A stretch of 64,000 bases of DNA from an uncultured Bacteroides sp. (GTDB lineage: Bacteria > Bacteroidota > Bacteroidia > Bacteroidales > Bacteroidaceae), in contig NZ_CANRPM010000001.1 in assembly GCF_947632445.1 (NCBI RefSeq), forward strand, positions 86,519 to 150,518, read 5' to 3'. Each line of letters begins with the position of its first letter. Position 1 is the first letter of the stretch. The notes under the pieces are model-generated. The model ran no database searches. It had not been told where the DNA came from and was given only the letters and a program-made list of their open reading frames with translations. Position numbers and translations under genes: made by a program. This document shows, in pieces, positions 9,734 to 19,161 of this stretch.

Positions 9734-9867
9734 AAATGCAAATACTTATACTTTATTCACTCTTTAATATCCGTTTCGTACTATTCTCCTTTTAATCTAT
9801 TCTGTTTCATTCATTTCTCGCTGCAAAGTTAAGGCTTTTTAAGCCAAGAAAACAAGCCTTGCCCCGA

Positions 9868-12504
9868 TTATTTCCCTTTCACTATCCGCTTGATGTCATT
9901 CAGCTTGTTCAGCGCCTCAATCGGTGTCAGGTTGTCGACGTCGAGGTTCAGAATCTCGTCGCGTATCTGGCACAGCACGGGATCGTCCAACTGGAAGAAA
10001 CTGAGCTGCATGCCGCCGGCCGACGACGGTCCTTCGGTGATGGTCTTACCCGTGACGGTACCCGTCTGACGGTTCTCGCGCTCCAGTTGCTTCAGGATTT
10101 CGTCGGCGCGCTTCACGATGCTCTTGGGCATACCTGCCAGCCTGGCTACGTGAATACCGAAAGAATGCGCACTGCCGCCCCGCTCCAGCTTGCGCAGGAA
10201 GATGACTTTGCCGTCCACTTCCTTCACCGCCACATTGTAGTTCTTGATGCGTCCGAAGCTCTTCTCCATCTCGTTCAGTTCGTGATAGTGCGTGGCAAAG
10301 AGGGTGCGTGCCTTGGCTCTGGGATGTTCGTGGATATACTCCAAAATGGCCCAGGCGATGGAAATGCCGTCGTAGGTCGACGTGCCGCGCCCCAGCTCGT
10401 CGAAGAGCACGAGGCTGCGCGGCGACAGGTTGTTCAGAATATCGGAGGCCTCGTTCATCTCTACCATGAAGGTCGACTCGCCTACGGAGATGTTATCGCT
10501 CGCGCCCACACGGGTAAATATCTTGTCCACCAGCCCGATATGTGCACTCTCGGCAGGCACGAAGCAGCCTATCTGCGCCATGAGAGTGATGAGAGCCGTC
10601 TGACGGAGCAGGGCCGACTTACCCGCCATATTGGGACCGGTGATGACGATGATCTGCTGCGTCCGGCTGTCAAGCATCACATCGTTGGCCACATACTTCT
10701 CGCCAATGGGGAGCTGCTTCTCGATGACGGGATGGCGTCCCTGGCGGATGTCGAGCACATCGTCGTCCGAAAGGACGGGGCGGATGTAGTTGTTTTCGCG
10801 CGCGGCCGTAGCGAACGACAGGAGGCAGTCGAGGCGGGCCACCTGGTTGGCATTGATTTGGATGGCAGGGATGAACTCGCTCAAGGCCTGTACCAGTTCG
10901 TTGTAGAGCTGCATTTCGAGCGCCAGTATCTCGCTTTCCGCACCGATTATTTTCTCCTCGTATTCCTTCAGTTCCTGGATGATATAGCGTTCGGCGTTGA
11001 CCAGCGTCTGTTTGCGTATCCACTCCTTAGGAACTTTCTCCTTATGGACGTTGCGCACCTCGATGTAGTAGCCGAAGAGGCTGTTGTAACCTATCTTCAG
11101 GCTCGGTATGCCCGTCAGTTCACTTTCGCGCTGCTGGAGCTGGAGCAGGTAGTCCTTGCCGCTATAGGCTATCTGGCGCAGTTTATCGAGTTCGGAGCTG
11201 ACACCGGATCTGATGACGTCTCCCTTGTTGACCAGCAGCGGCGGGTCATTGTTGATTTCACGGTCAATGCGGTCGCGGATGGACTGGCAGACGTTGAGCT
11301 GCTCGCCGATGCGGTTCAGGCTGGCATTGTCGGCCTCAAGACAGGCTTGCTTAATGGGTTCGACGGCCTGCAAGGCTACTTTCAGCGCCACCAACTCGCG
11401 GGGATTGACGCGGCCCACAGCCACCTTCGACAAGATGCGCTCCAGGTCACCGATGCGATGCAGCTGCTCTTCCACCAGGTCACGGAAGTCCGGCTTGCGG
11501 AAGAAGTATTCTACTACATCCAAGCGATCGTTGACGGGACGCATGTCCTTCAACGGGAACAGCAGCCAACGCTTCATCAGGCGGGCGCCCATAGGGCAGA
11601 TGGTTTTGTCGATAACGCTGAGTAGCGAACTGCCTCCGTCGTTCATCGAACCCATCAGTTCGAGGCTGCGCACGGTGAACTTGTCCAATCGGACGTATTT
11701 ATCTTCCTCGATACGGGCCAGCGACGTGATGTGGCCTATCTGCGTGTGCTGCGTTATGACGAGGTATTGCAGGATGGCTCCTGAGGCGATGATACCGTTC
11801 TTCAGATGCTCCACGCCGAACCCTTTCAGGTTCTTCACCTCGAAATGCTTCAGCAACTTCTCGCGAGCCGTTATCTCGGTGAACACCCAGTCGTCCAATT
11901 CGAACGTAAAGAACTTGCTGCCAAAATTGCTTTCGAACATCGGTCGCTTGCCCCGCTCGAAGAGTACTTCCTTGGGGCCGAAGTTATTGAGCAACTTGTC
12001 GACGTAATCAAACGGCCCTTCCGCCGTCAAAAACTCCCCCGTCGAAATGTCAAGGAAAGCCACGCCGCAGGCTCCCTTGCCGAAATGCACGGCGGCCAGG
12101 AAGTTATTCTCCCGGTAGTTCAGCATGTTGTCGTTTATGCTGACACCGGGCGTCACCAGCTCTGTGATACCGCGCTTCACTAATTTCTTGGTGAGCTTAG
12201 GGTCTTCCAGCTGATCGCAGATGGCCACACGCTTGCCTGCACGGATGAGTTTGGGCAGGTACGTGTCGAGCGCATGATAAGGAAATCCGGCCATTTCGAC
12301 GGTCTTCCCCTTGCCGTTGGCACGCTTGGTCAGCGTGATGCCCAAGATTTCGGAAGCCACAACGGCATCGGTCGAATAGGTTTCATAGAAGTCTCCGCAG
12401 CGAAACAGCATCACGGCGTCGGGATGTTTCGCCTTGAGTTCGAGAAACTGCTTCATCATCGGGGTAGGGACAATCTCTTCGTTCATGAGGATTCGACTTA
12501 ACAA
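9868..12504 (-). CDS. mutS: DNA mismatch repair ATPase MutS
   Basis: GDFYETY mismatch-recognition motif; Walker [38 protein letters not shown]. Confidence 0.98.
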   Translation of the reverse strand: MLSRILMNEEIVPTPMMKQFLELKAKHPDAVMLFRCGDFYETYSTDAVVASEILGITLTKRANGKGKTVEMAGFPYHALDTYLPKLIRAGKRVAICDQLEDPKLTKKLVKRGITELVTPGVSINDNMLNYRENNFLAAVHFGKGACGVAFLDISTGEFLTAEGPFDYVDKLLNNFGPKEVLFERGKRPMFESNFGSKFFTFELDDWVFTEITAREKLLKHFEVKNLKGFGVEHLKNGIIASGAILQYLVITQHTQIGHITSLARIEEDKYVRLDKFTVRSLELMGSMNDGGSSLLSVIDKTICPMGARLMKRWLLFPLKDMRPVNDRLDVVEYFFRKPDFRDLVEEQLHRIGDLERILSKVAVGRVNPRELVALKVALQAVEPIKQACLEADNASLNRIGEQLNVCQSIRDRIDREINNDPPLLVNKGDVIRSGVSSELDKLRQIAYSGKDYLLQLQQRESELTGIPSLKIGYNSLFGYYIEVRNVHKEKVPKEWIRKQTLVNAERYIIQELKEYEEKIIGAESEILALEMQLYNELVQALSEFIPAIQINANQVARLDCLLSFATAARENNYIRPVLSDDDVLDIRQGRHPVIEKQLPIGEKYVANDVMLDSRTQQIIVITGPNMAGKSALLRQTALITLMAQIGCFVPAESAHIGLVDKIFTRVGASDNISVGESTFMVEMNEASDILNNLSPRSLVLFDELGRGTSTYDGISIAWAILEYIHEHPRAKARTLFATHYHELNEMEKSFGRIKNYNVAVKEVDGKVIFLRKLERGGSAHSFGIHVARLAGMPKSIVKRADEILKQLERENRQTGTVTGKTITEGPSSAGGMQLSFFQLDDPVLCQIRDEILNLDVDNLTPIEALNKLNDIKRIVKGK

Positions 12505-12656
12505 TTAAACAGAAACAAAGATAAATCTTTTTTAGAAAACAAGCATCCACGAGCTTCAAAACCTTAGCAACCCTTAACAAAATAGTGTCTATTCATAAAA
12601 CATGTTATATAACACACGTTTTTTCTTGCAGAATTTGCAGGTTTCCCAAAAGTCCG

Positions 12657-12733
12657 TACCTTTGCAACGTGTTTTTCATAGTATTAGATTTTAAGGTTAA
12701 CAAAGGTTGGAGTACAGCGGTACTCCTTTTTTT
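12657..12733 (+). ncRNA. Candidate ~60-nt orphan small RNA with its own promoter and terminator
   Basis: -7 box TACCTTTGC (12657-12665); terminator hairpin GGAGTAC-AGCG-GTACTCC (12709-12726) then T7; no convincing ORF. Confidence 0.5.
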
Positions 12734-12888
12734 ATGCCCGTATGCCAGGGACAGCAGAACTCTTACTTGCTCATCTACAGAATGAATGCCCCTTCTCTTC
12801 TGTCCGATCCGACACAAGCCTACGTCAGCAAAACCTCAAATGTTCTTCCCTTTTCTTATTTAAAAGAAAAGTTCATGGCAAAACAACA

Positions 12889-13296
12889 TTAAGAAACCAA
12901 TTCATTCCGCCGCTTCTCCAGGAGCCGCACGAAATCTTCTTCATTGGCGGGCCGGAGGACATCATGCCTGCCATCCTTATAGTACACCCGCACATAGCGC
13001 ACCAACACACGGCCCGCCATCTGCATGGACGAACGCCGTTCCACCGACATCACCTCGGCCAACGGACGTTCACGACTGCGGGAAAAACGTCCCTTGTAAA
13101 TGAGCAGCCGCCCGTCGGCAGTCAGCGTATAGGTGGTATGAATGACTTTTTCAATGAAATGGAACAACAGAATGCTCCACAACACGGCTATCAGAATGTA
13201 TTTCACCCACAGGCAATAGACCAGCATGAAGGTAAACAGAAACAGGGCTAGATACTGGGCCGCACCGATGCGGGCATGGAAGACTCGGTCTGTCAT
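12889..13296 (-). CDS. Small two-TM PH-domain-like membrane protein
   Basis: Likely start MTDRVFHARIGAAQ; two TM segments then YTLTADGRLLIYKGRFSRSRERPLAEVMSVE (bPH2-like). Confidence 0.6.
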   Translation of the reverse strand: MTDRVFHARIGAAQYLALFLFTFMLVYCLWVKYILIAVLWSILLFHFIEKVIHTTYTLTADGRLLIYKGRFSRSRERPLAEVMSVERRSSMQMAGRVLVRYVRVYYKDGRHDVLRPANEEDFVRLLEKRRNELVS

Positions 13297-13363
13297 TTCT
13301 CTTTTTTTGCGGTAAAGATATGGATTTTCGACAGCAAAACGCACAAGCAACGCAGTTATTTTG

Positions 13364-13372
13364 TAGTTTTGC
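13364..13372 (+). promoter_or_regulatory. Putative -7 box of nadB
   Basis: TAGTTTTGC upstream of ATG 13394. Confidence 0.45.
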
Positions 13373-13393
13373 ATCCAGCTAATACACATCGTT

Positions 13394-14989
13394 ATGGTAA
13401 GAAAGTTCGATTTCCTCGTCATCGGCTCTGGAATAGCCGGTATGAGCTTCGCCCTGAAAGTGGCGGAAAAGGGGACGGTAGCCCTCATCTGTAAGGCCGG
13501 AATGGAAGAAGCCAACACCTATTTTGCGCAGGGAGGCATCGCGTCGGTGACCAATCTGGCCGTAGACAACTTCGAGAAGCATATCGAAGACACCATGATA
13601 GCCGGTGACTGGATCAACGACCGCGCCGCCGTAGAGAAGGTGGTACGCAACGCTCCCGCACAAATCAAGGAACTCATCAAGTGGGGTGTGAACTTCGATA
13701 AGAAGGAAGACGGGACTTTCGACCTGCACAAGGAAGGCGGACACTCGGAGTTCCGCATCCTGCACCACAAAGACAACACGGGAGCCGAGATACAGACTTC
13801 GCTCATCAAAGCTGTGAAACGGCATCCCAACATCACCATATTCACCGAACACTATGCGGTGGAAATCATCACACAACACCATCTGGGCATCATCGTGACG
13901 CGCTACACACCGGGCATCAAGTGCTATGGCGCCTATGTGCTGAACGAGGCTACGGGCGAAGTAGACACCTTCCTCTCCAGGATAACCGTCATATCTACGG
14001 GAGGCTGCGAGGCCGTTTACCGCCACACCACCAATCCGCTGGTGGCTACGGGCGACGGTATCGCCATGGTCTACCGCGCCAAAGGAGCGGTAAAGGACAT
14101 GGAGTTCATCCAGTTCCACCCCACCGCCCTCTACCATCCGGGCGACCGCCCCTCGTTTCTCATCACCGAAGCCATGCGAGGCTACGGCGGCGTGCTCCGC
14201 ACAATGGACGGTAAGGAGTTTATGCAGAAGTACGACCCGCGCCTATCGCTTGCTCCGCGCGACATCGTGGCCCGTGCCATCGACAACGAAATGAAGCTCC
14301 GGGGGGAGGATCATGTCTACCTGGATGTCACCCACAAAGACCCCGAAGAGACAAAGCGCCACTTCCCCAACATCTACCAGAAGTGTCTCAGTATCGGCAT
14401 CGACATTACGAAAGACTACATCCCCGTAGCGCCCGCCGCCCACTACCTGTGCGGAGGCATCAAAGTGGACCTTGACGGGCAGAGCAGCATCCGCCGCCTC
14501 TACGCCATCGGCGAATGTTCGTGCACGGGCCTGCACGGCGGCAACCGTTTAGCCTCGAACTCGCTCATCGAAGCCGTAGTCTATGCCGACGCAGCCGCCA
14601 AGCATGCCCTGAGCGTGCTGGAGCGTTACGACTTCAACGACGACATTCCCGAATGGAACGACGAAGGCACCATCACGGGCGAGGAACGCGTACTCATCAC
14701 GCAGAGCATGAAGGAAGTGAACCAGATTATGGAGTCGTATGTGGGCATCGTGCGCAGCAACGTGCGCCTGACCCGCGCCTGGAACCGCTTGGACATCCTT
14801 TACGAAGAGACCGAACGCCTCTTCAAGCGCTGCAAAGCCACGCGCGAGCTGTGCGAACTGCGCAACATGATCAACGTAGGCTACCTCATCACAAAGCAGG
14901 CCATGGATCGCAAGGAAAGCCGAGGGCTGCACTACACCATCGACTATCCGCATCATGCCGACGAGGCCGACACAAAATCGGTCTTATGA
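13394..14989 (+). CDS. nadB: L-aspartate oxidase
   Basis: FAD-binding GSGIAGMSFAL; TYFAQGGIASV; HYLCGGIKVDLDGQSSIRRLYAIGECSCTGLHGGNRLASNSLIEAVV. Confidence 0.97.
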   Translation: MVRKFDFLVIGSGIAGMSFALKVAEKGTVALICKAGMEEANTYFAQGGIASVTNLAVDNFEKHIEDTMIAGDWINDRAAVEKVVRNAPAQIKELIKWGVNFDKKEDGTFDLHKEGGHSEFRILHHKDNTGAEIQTSLIKAVKRHPNITIFTEHYAVEIITQHHLGIIVTRYTPGIKCYGAYVLNEATGEVDTFLSRITVISTGGCEAVYRHTTNPLVATGDGIAMVYRAKGAVKDMEFIQFHPTALYHPGDRPSFLITEAMRGYGGVLRTMDGKEFMQKYDPRLSLAPRDIVARAIDNEMKLRGEDHVYLDVTHKDPEETKRHFPNIYQKCLSIGIDITKDYIPVAPAAHYLCGGIKVDLDGQSSIRRLYAIGECSCTGLHGGNRLASNSLIEAVVYADAAAKHALSVLERYDFNDDIPEWNDEGTITGEERVLITQSMKEVNQIMESYVGIVRSNVRLTRAWNRLDILYEETERLFKRCKATRELCELRNMINVGYLITKQAMDRKESRGLHYTIDYPHHADEADTKSVL

Positions 14990-15072
14990 CATCCATCGAC
15001 GAGCCATAACAGGCCTTCCATCTTACAAGAAACATCACGATAACACGCCGGCTCTATCGACACAAAAGTAAA

Positions 15073-15109
15073 ACCCATTGGCAACGTCCGCCCGACACGG
15101 CCAATGGGT
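15073..15109. terminator. Bidirectional terminator between nadB and rubrerythrin
   Basis: ACCCATTGGC...GCCAATGGGT hairpin with flanking A/T runs in a convergent intergenic region. Confidence 0.7.
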
Positions 15110-15141
15110 CTTTACTTATAGAATGGATGAACGTCCGAATC

Positions 15142-15726
15142 TTACCAGTTTTCTTTCTTCACTTCAAAGTAAGCCTGCGGATGCTGGCATGCAGGGCACA
15201 GCTCAGGAGCCTTCTCGCCCACATAGATAAATCCGCAGTTGCGGCACTGCCACACCACTTCGCCTTCCCTGGCAAATACGGCATTGTTCTGGATGTTGTT
15301 TACAAAAGCCTGATAACGCTCTTCGTGTCCCTTCTCGGCGATGGCAATGTTGCGGTACATCAAAGCGATTTCGGGGAAGCCTTCCTCGTCGGCCATGTCG
15401 GCAAACTTGGGGTAGTCAAGCGACCACTCTTCGTGTTCGCCGGCAGCAGCCGCCTGAAGATTTTCGAGCGTCGTGCCGATAACCCCTGCGGGATAGCTGG
15501 CCGTAATCTCTACCATACCGCCTTCGAGCCACTTGAACATACGCTTGGCGTGCTCTTTCTCCTGATCGGCTGTCTCCATAAAGATGGCGGCAATCTGTTC
15601 GTAACCTTCCTTCTTGGCCACACCGGCAAAGTAAGTGTAGCGCATGCGTGCCTGCGATTCGCCGGCAAACGAAGTCACCAGATTCTTCTCTGTGCGGGTT
15701 CCTTTGATACTCTTAGTCATAATCAT
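15142..15726 (-). CDS. Rubrerythrin
   Basis: Ferritin-like ExxH motifs; C-terminal rubredoxin WQCRNCGFIYVGEKAPELCPACQHPQAYF. Confidence 0.96.
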   Translation of the reverse strand: MIMTKSIKGTRTEKNLVTSFAGESQARMRYTYFAGVAKKEGYEQIAAIFMETADQEKEHAKRMFKWLEGGMVEITASYPAGVIGTTLENLQAAAAGEHEEWSLDYPKFADMADEEGFPEIALMYRNIAIAEKGHEERYQAFVNNIQNNAVFAREGEVVWQCRNCGFIYVGEKAPELCPACQHPQAYFEVKKENW

Positions 15727-15990
15727 TCAGTTTTTAAAAGGGTTAATATTCCGTTCTGTTGGTCTCTTATGCTGCAAATGTAGGAAAAAGACTCCAAATG
15801 CCTATCATCCAAGTCTATCGGATTTTTCTATTGCATCATAAACAAAATCTATCATGCGGCAGAAACAGGGATTACGAAACAATATAAATCGCTTTCACCC
15901 GAAAAAAGCAATGCTTTACGAGGAATAAAACGATGCTTTATAGAGGCAAACAGGCTTTCACCTTAACTTAAATGTAATGTTTTAGAACTG

Positions 15991-16030
15991 AAAAAGCCAA
16001 CTTATCCGTAATGGGGTGGGTTGGCTTTTT
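15991..16030 (-). terminator. Rho-independent-type hairpin downstream of 16106-16915
   Basis: AAAAAGCCAAC...TTGGCTTTTT inverted repeat. Confidence 0.65.
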
Positions 16031-16105
16031 GTATTAGTTATAGTTTCAAAAAACTATTCCCATGTAAAAGTGTAAATGGTTGTACTCGTATCTGTGTGAT
16101 TTGTA

Positions 16106-16915
16106 TCATTTGTGGTTGTACGTATCTCTGTGCTGCTTTTTACATATCCGTATTCTTATTATTATGAATGCGGAGATAGCAATAATTATCATAGCAAACC
16201 ATAGCCCACATAGCCAACCTACTCCCTTATCGATCCAATACCAAATACCTTCTCCTTTAAGTTCAACGAGTTCATAGAATTTAAAGGATTCATGGAATCC
16301 ATCTAAATTATAGTGTTCAAAGAATTCATAATAGACTGGGTCTATAATATATTTTCTTGTCATTATGAAATAATCATATCCGACTTTAACTGTCATTTTA
16401 TCCGTTGACAGTTGTATGATAATAAGGTCTTCTCTATCTTTGCCTTGTGAATATAATGATATTGTATCGCCTTTATTCAACCATGTACCATGAACATATT
16501 TTGAATAGGTTGTGTCTGTAACCATTCGATAAGAATCAAAATCTCCGTTATTTGATAATCGAATCGTATTGTAGCTGCCATCATTAAGTTTTTCTGATTG
16601 CCAATTACCTTTAATTGTCGTAATTTCCACTCCTAAAGACTCCCAGTTAAACACTAGGAGTATGTATAATATAAATAATGGCTTTATTAATAATGAAGAT
16701 AATAGCCCTACTAATGGTTTCAAACAAGATTTAATATTTATTGCAGTAACTAATTGGATTACTCTCTCTTTATCATCCCTAATAGTAGAGAGAATATCGT
16801 TTTTCCATAATAGTAGAAAGAGTAGTATCCCTAAAGTCCAATGGATGCCGAATGCAATCACGTTGCACAAGCCTTTGATCAAACCTAAAAGCACATCTTT
16901 AAAAAATGAAAGCAT
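16106..16915 (-). CDS. Hypothetical membrane protein
   Basis: ORF 269 aa, TM segments at both ends, lower GC than the flanks. Confidence 0.6.
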   Translation of the reverse strand: MLSFFKDVLLGLIKGLCNVIAFGIHWTLGILLFLLLWKNDILSTIRDDKERVIQLVTAINIKSCLKPLVGLLSSLLIKPLFILYILLVFNWESLGVEITTIKGNWQSEKLNDGSYNTIRLSNNGDFDSYRMVTDTTYSKYVHGTWLNKGDTISLYSQGKDREDLIIIQLSTDKMTVKVGYDYFIMTRKYIIDPVYYEFFEHYNLDGFHESFKFYELVELKGEGIWYWIDKGVGWLCGLWFAMIIIAISAFIIIRIRICKKQHRDTYNHK

Positions 16916-17235
16916 ATATTTAAGTTTAGGCTTCCCAATTCCCCGAAGAAAGCGGATAAAAAATAAAGTGTGGGAACTATATCTGCTTTATCCTATAATC
17001 AGGCTCTCGCATTGCCTATGGAACGAATAAAACAACAGCTACCCACACCAATTTGACAATATCTAAAAGCCTTATAAACATAAGGTAGGTATATATCAAA
17101 TAGCGGGGTGCTATTGCTACCATCTTCGTTCCATTTCAAATTTGCGAGATTTGATTATAGAAGATAATCTCAATAACACCTTTCGTTAAATATGTCCTTC
17201 CAGTGCCTTAACGCATTAAGGCCTCTGAAATTGTT

Positions 17236-17244
17236 GCAAAGTTA
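17236..17244 (-). promoter_or_regulatory. Putative -7 box for the 16106-16915 leader
   Basis: Reverse strand TAACTTTGC. Confidence 0.5.
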
Positions 17245-17322
17245 GCGAAAGATTTTGAATAGCTAAATAAAACGCTGAAAAATGTAGGTTTTAATGCTTC
17301 AAAACATATCGGTAGTAAGTAA

Positions 17323-17636
17323 TTAACGTGAGCTCGAATATAATTAGAAAATAACCGGTTGCCCATTACTGACGGTTTCAATCAAGGCTTTTTCTGAGAA
17401 AAATCCTGTCGGAAATGCCCGTCAGTAAACTCCTCATGTTGCTTTTAACTTTGGTTACAACGCATATTTCTTGCAAAAATCATCGGCCAAACAATAAATC
17501 TCTGTAACTTTAGGCTCTGGAAATATAGCGGTAATCGTTCAAGTCTTATAATTCAGCACTATAAGTTTAATGCTTTTGCCGCTATATTCCTAATAATCAA
17601 ATGAACAAGTCAGCTTTTATTTCGAACTCACGTTAA
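17323..17636 (-). mobile_element. IS982-family remnant with both terminal inverted repeats and a large internal deletion
   Basis: TTAACGTGAGCTCGAATA / TTCGAACTCACGTTAA ends; reverse-strand translation KFTEIYCLADDFCKKYALVTKVK..LIETVSNGQPV. Confidence 0.75.
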
Positions 17637-17643
17637 ACTAAGA

Positions 17644-18273
17644 ATGAAAAGATTATTCAAGCGGTTCCTGAGGATTGCAATTTCAATTTATATCTTACTT
17701 ATCGTAACAATCCTTACATGCCACTTTATTGTGGTTGGCAATGCCTACGGCAGAACCTATGACGATGTTGTTTCTATCCCTCACAACTGTTACGGATTAC
17801 TCCTTGCCACCTCTCCAATTACGCCCGAAGGCGCACATAATTTCTATTTTGACAATCGCATTAAAGCGGCAGACGAATTGTATAAAGCCGGTAAAATTCA
17901 TTTCATCATAGCCAGCGGCGGCAATTATACTCAATCTCAAAAGAACGGCTGTGACGAGCCGACAGCCATTCGAGACTCTCTTATGGCGAAAGGTATTCCA
18001 ACCGATAGAATAATCCTTGACTATGAAGGTACGCGCACACTCCATTCCATAGTCAAAGCAAAGAAGGTTTATGGACTTGACAGCGTGACCCTGATTTCGC
18101 AGAAATATCACAATGAACGAGCTATATACCTTGCAGATCACTATGGACTTCATGCCGTAGGCTATAATGCTGAGCCGTCTCCAATCCGTCGCAACCGTAT
18201 AAAGAATACCTTACGCGAATACCTTGCCCGCATTAAAATGTTCATTGATATAAACACCCCGAATATAAAATAA
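17644..18273 (+). CDS. SanA/YdcF-like (DUF218) envelope protein
   Basis: Single N-terminal TM; IHFIIASGGN, DEPTAIRDSLMAKGIPTDRIILDYEGTRTLHSIVKAKKVYGLDSVTLISQKYHNERAIYLA. Confidence 0.85.
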   Translation: MKRLFKRFLRIAISIYILLIVTILTCHFIVVGNAYGRTYDDVVSIPHNCYGLLLATSPITPEGAHNFYFDNRIKAADELYKAGKIHFIIASGGNYTQSQKNGCDEPTAIRDSLMAKGIPTDRIILDYEGTRTLHSIVKAKKVYGLDSVTLISQKYHNERAIYLADHYGLHAVGYNAEPSPIRRNRIKNTLREYLARIKMFIDINTPNIK

Positions 18274-18483
18274 CGTGGACGGGATGCTATTTCGACATTC
18301 AAAACCCTACCTGCATCAGGCAGCAGGTTCTTCGCCCAACGGATGATAATCGACAAACAAGCAAAACAACAAGAGTGTCAATCCAAATAAATGCGTTCTT
18401 GAAAAAATATTCCCGTTTCGCTTGCTTTCTTCCCAAATTCTCACTTACTTTGTTCGACGTTGAACTTTAAATGAGACAGTATT

Positions 18484-18618
18484 ATGGGCAAGAAAGAAAA
18501 GAAAATGATGCACACTCGCAAAGAAGAGCAACAAGGCAGAAAGGTAATGATCGGTTTAGGAGTGGCAGCCGTAATTATAGCCGTCCTGATGTTTGTTGCC
18601 TTTACTTATCTGGCATAA
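18484..18618 (+). CDS. Small single-TM protein (44 aa), immediately upstream of CYTH gene
   Basis: MGKKEKKMMHTRKEEQQGRKVMIGLGVAAVIIAVLMFVAFTYLA*; TAA directly abuts the next ATG; absent from the ORF track because of length. Confidence 0.6.
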   Translation: MGKKEKKMMHTRKEEQQGRKVMIGLGVAAVIIAVLMFVAFTYLA

Positions 18619-19086
18619 ATGGGACAGGAAATAGAACGCAAATTCTTGGTTGAAGGAGAATACAAAGCGCAAGCCTACGCCCACAGCCGCATTGTGCAGG
18701 GGTACATCTGTAGTGCAAGAGGACGGACTGTACGCGTCAGAATTCGTGGAACCCAAGGTTATCTCACCATCAAAGGAGCATCGGATGCTACAGGCATGAG
18801 CCGATATGAATGGGAAAAGGAAATACCGCTCGACGAAGCACAGGAACTGATGAAACTCTGTGAGCCGGGAGTTATTGACAAGACGCGCTACTTGGTACAG
18901 AGCGGAAACCATGTCTTCGAAGTAGACGAATTCTACGGTGACAACGCAGGACTGGTTATCGCAGAAGTAGAACTGGCCTCGGAAGATGAGACTTTTGAGA
19001 AACCGGATTTTATCGGACAAGAGGTAACGGGTGACATCCGCTACTATAATTCACAACTGATGAAACACCCCTATACACAATGGTAG
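18619..19086 (+). CDS. CYTH domain protein (class IV adenylate cyclase/triphosphatase-like)
   Basis: N-terminal MGQEIERKFLVEG; VRVRIRGTQGYLTIKG; VFEVDEFYGDNAGLVIAEVELASED. Confidence 0.93.
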   Translation: MGQEIERKFLVEGEYKAQAYAHSRIVQGYICSARGRTVRVRIRGTQGYLTIKGASDATGMSRYEWEKEIPLDEAQELMKLCEPGVIDKTRYLVQSGNHVFEVDEFYGDNAGLVIAEVELASEDETFEKPDFIGQEVTGDIRYYNSQLMKHPYTQW

Positions 19087-19161
19087 TGCCGGAAAGGGCC
19101 TGCATACATTATCCATTTAAATTCCCCCTGCCAAAGAGACTACAGGGACACAAGGCCGTTT

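Noticed and set aside
9859-11625. 588-aa plus-strand ORF opposite mutS
   Set aside because: Shadow ORF; mutS motifs are unambiguous on the minus strand.
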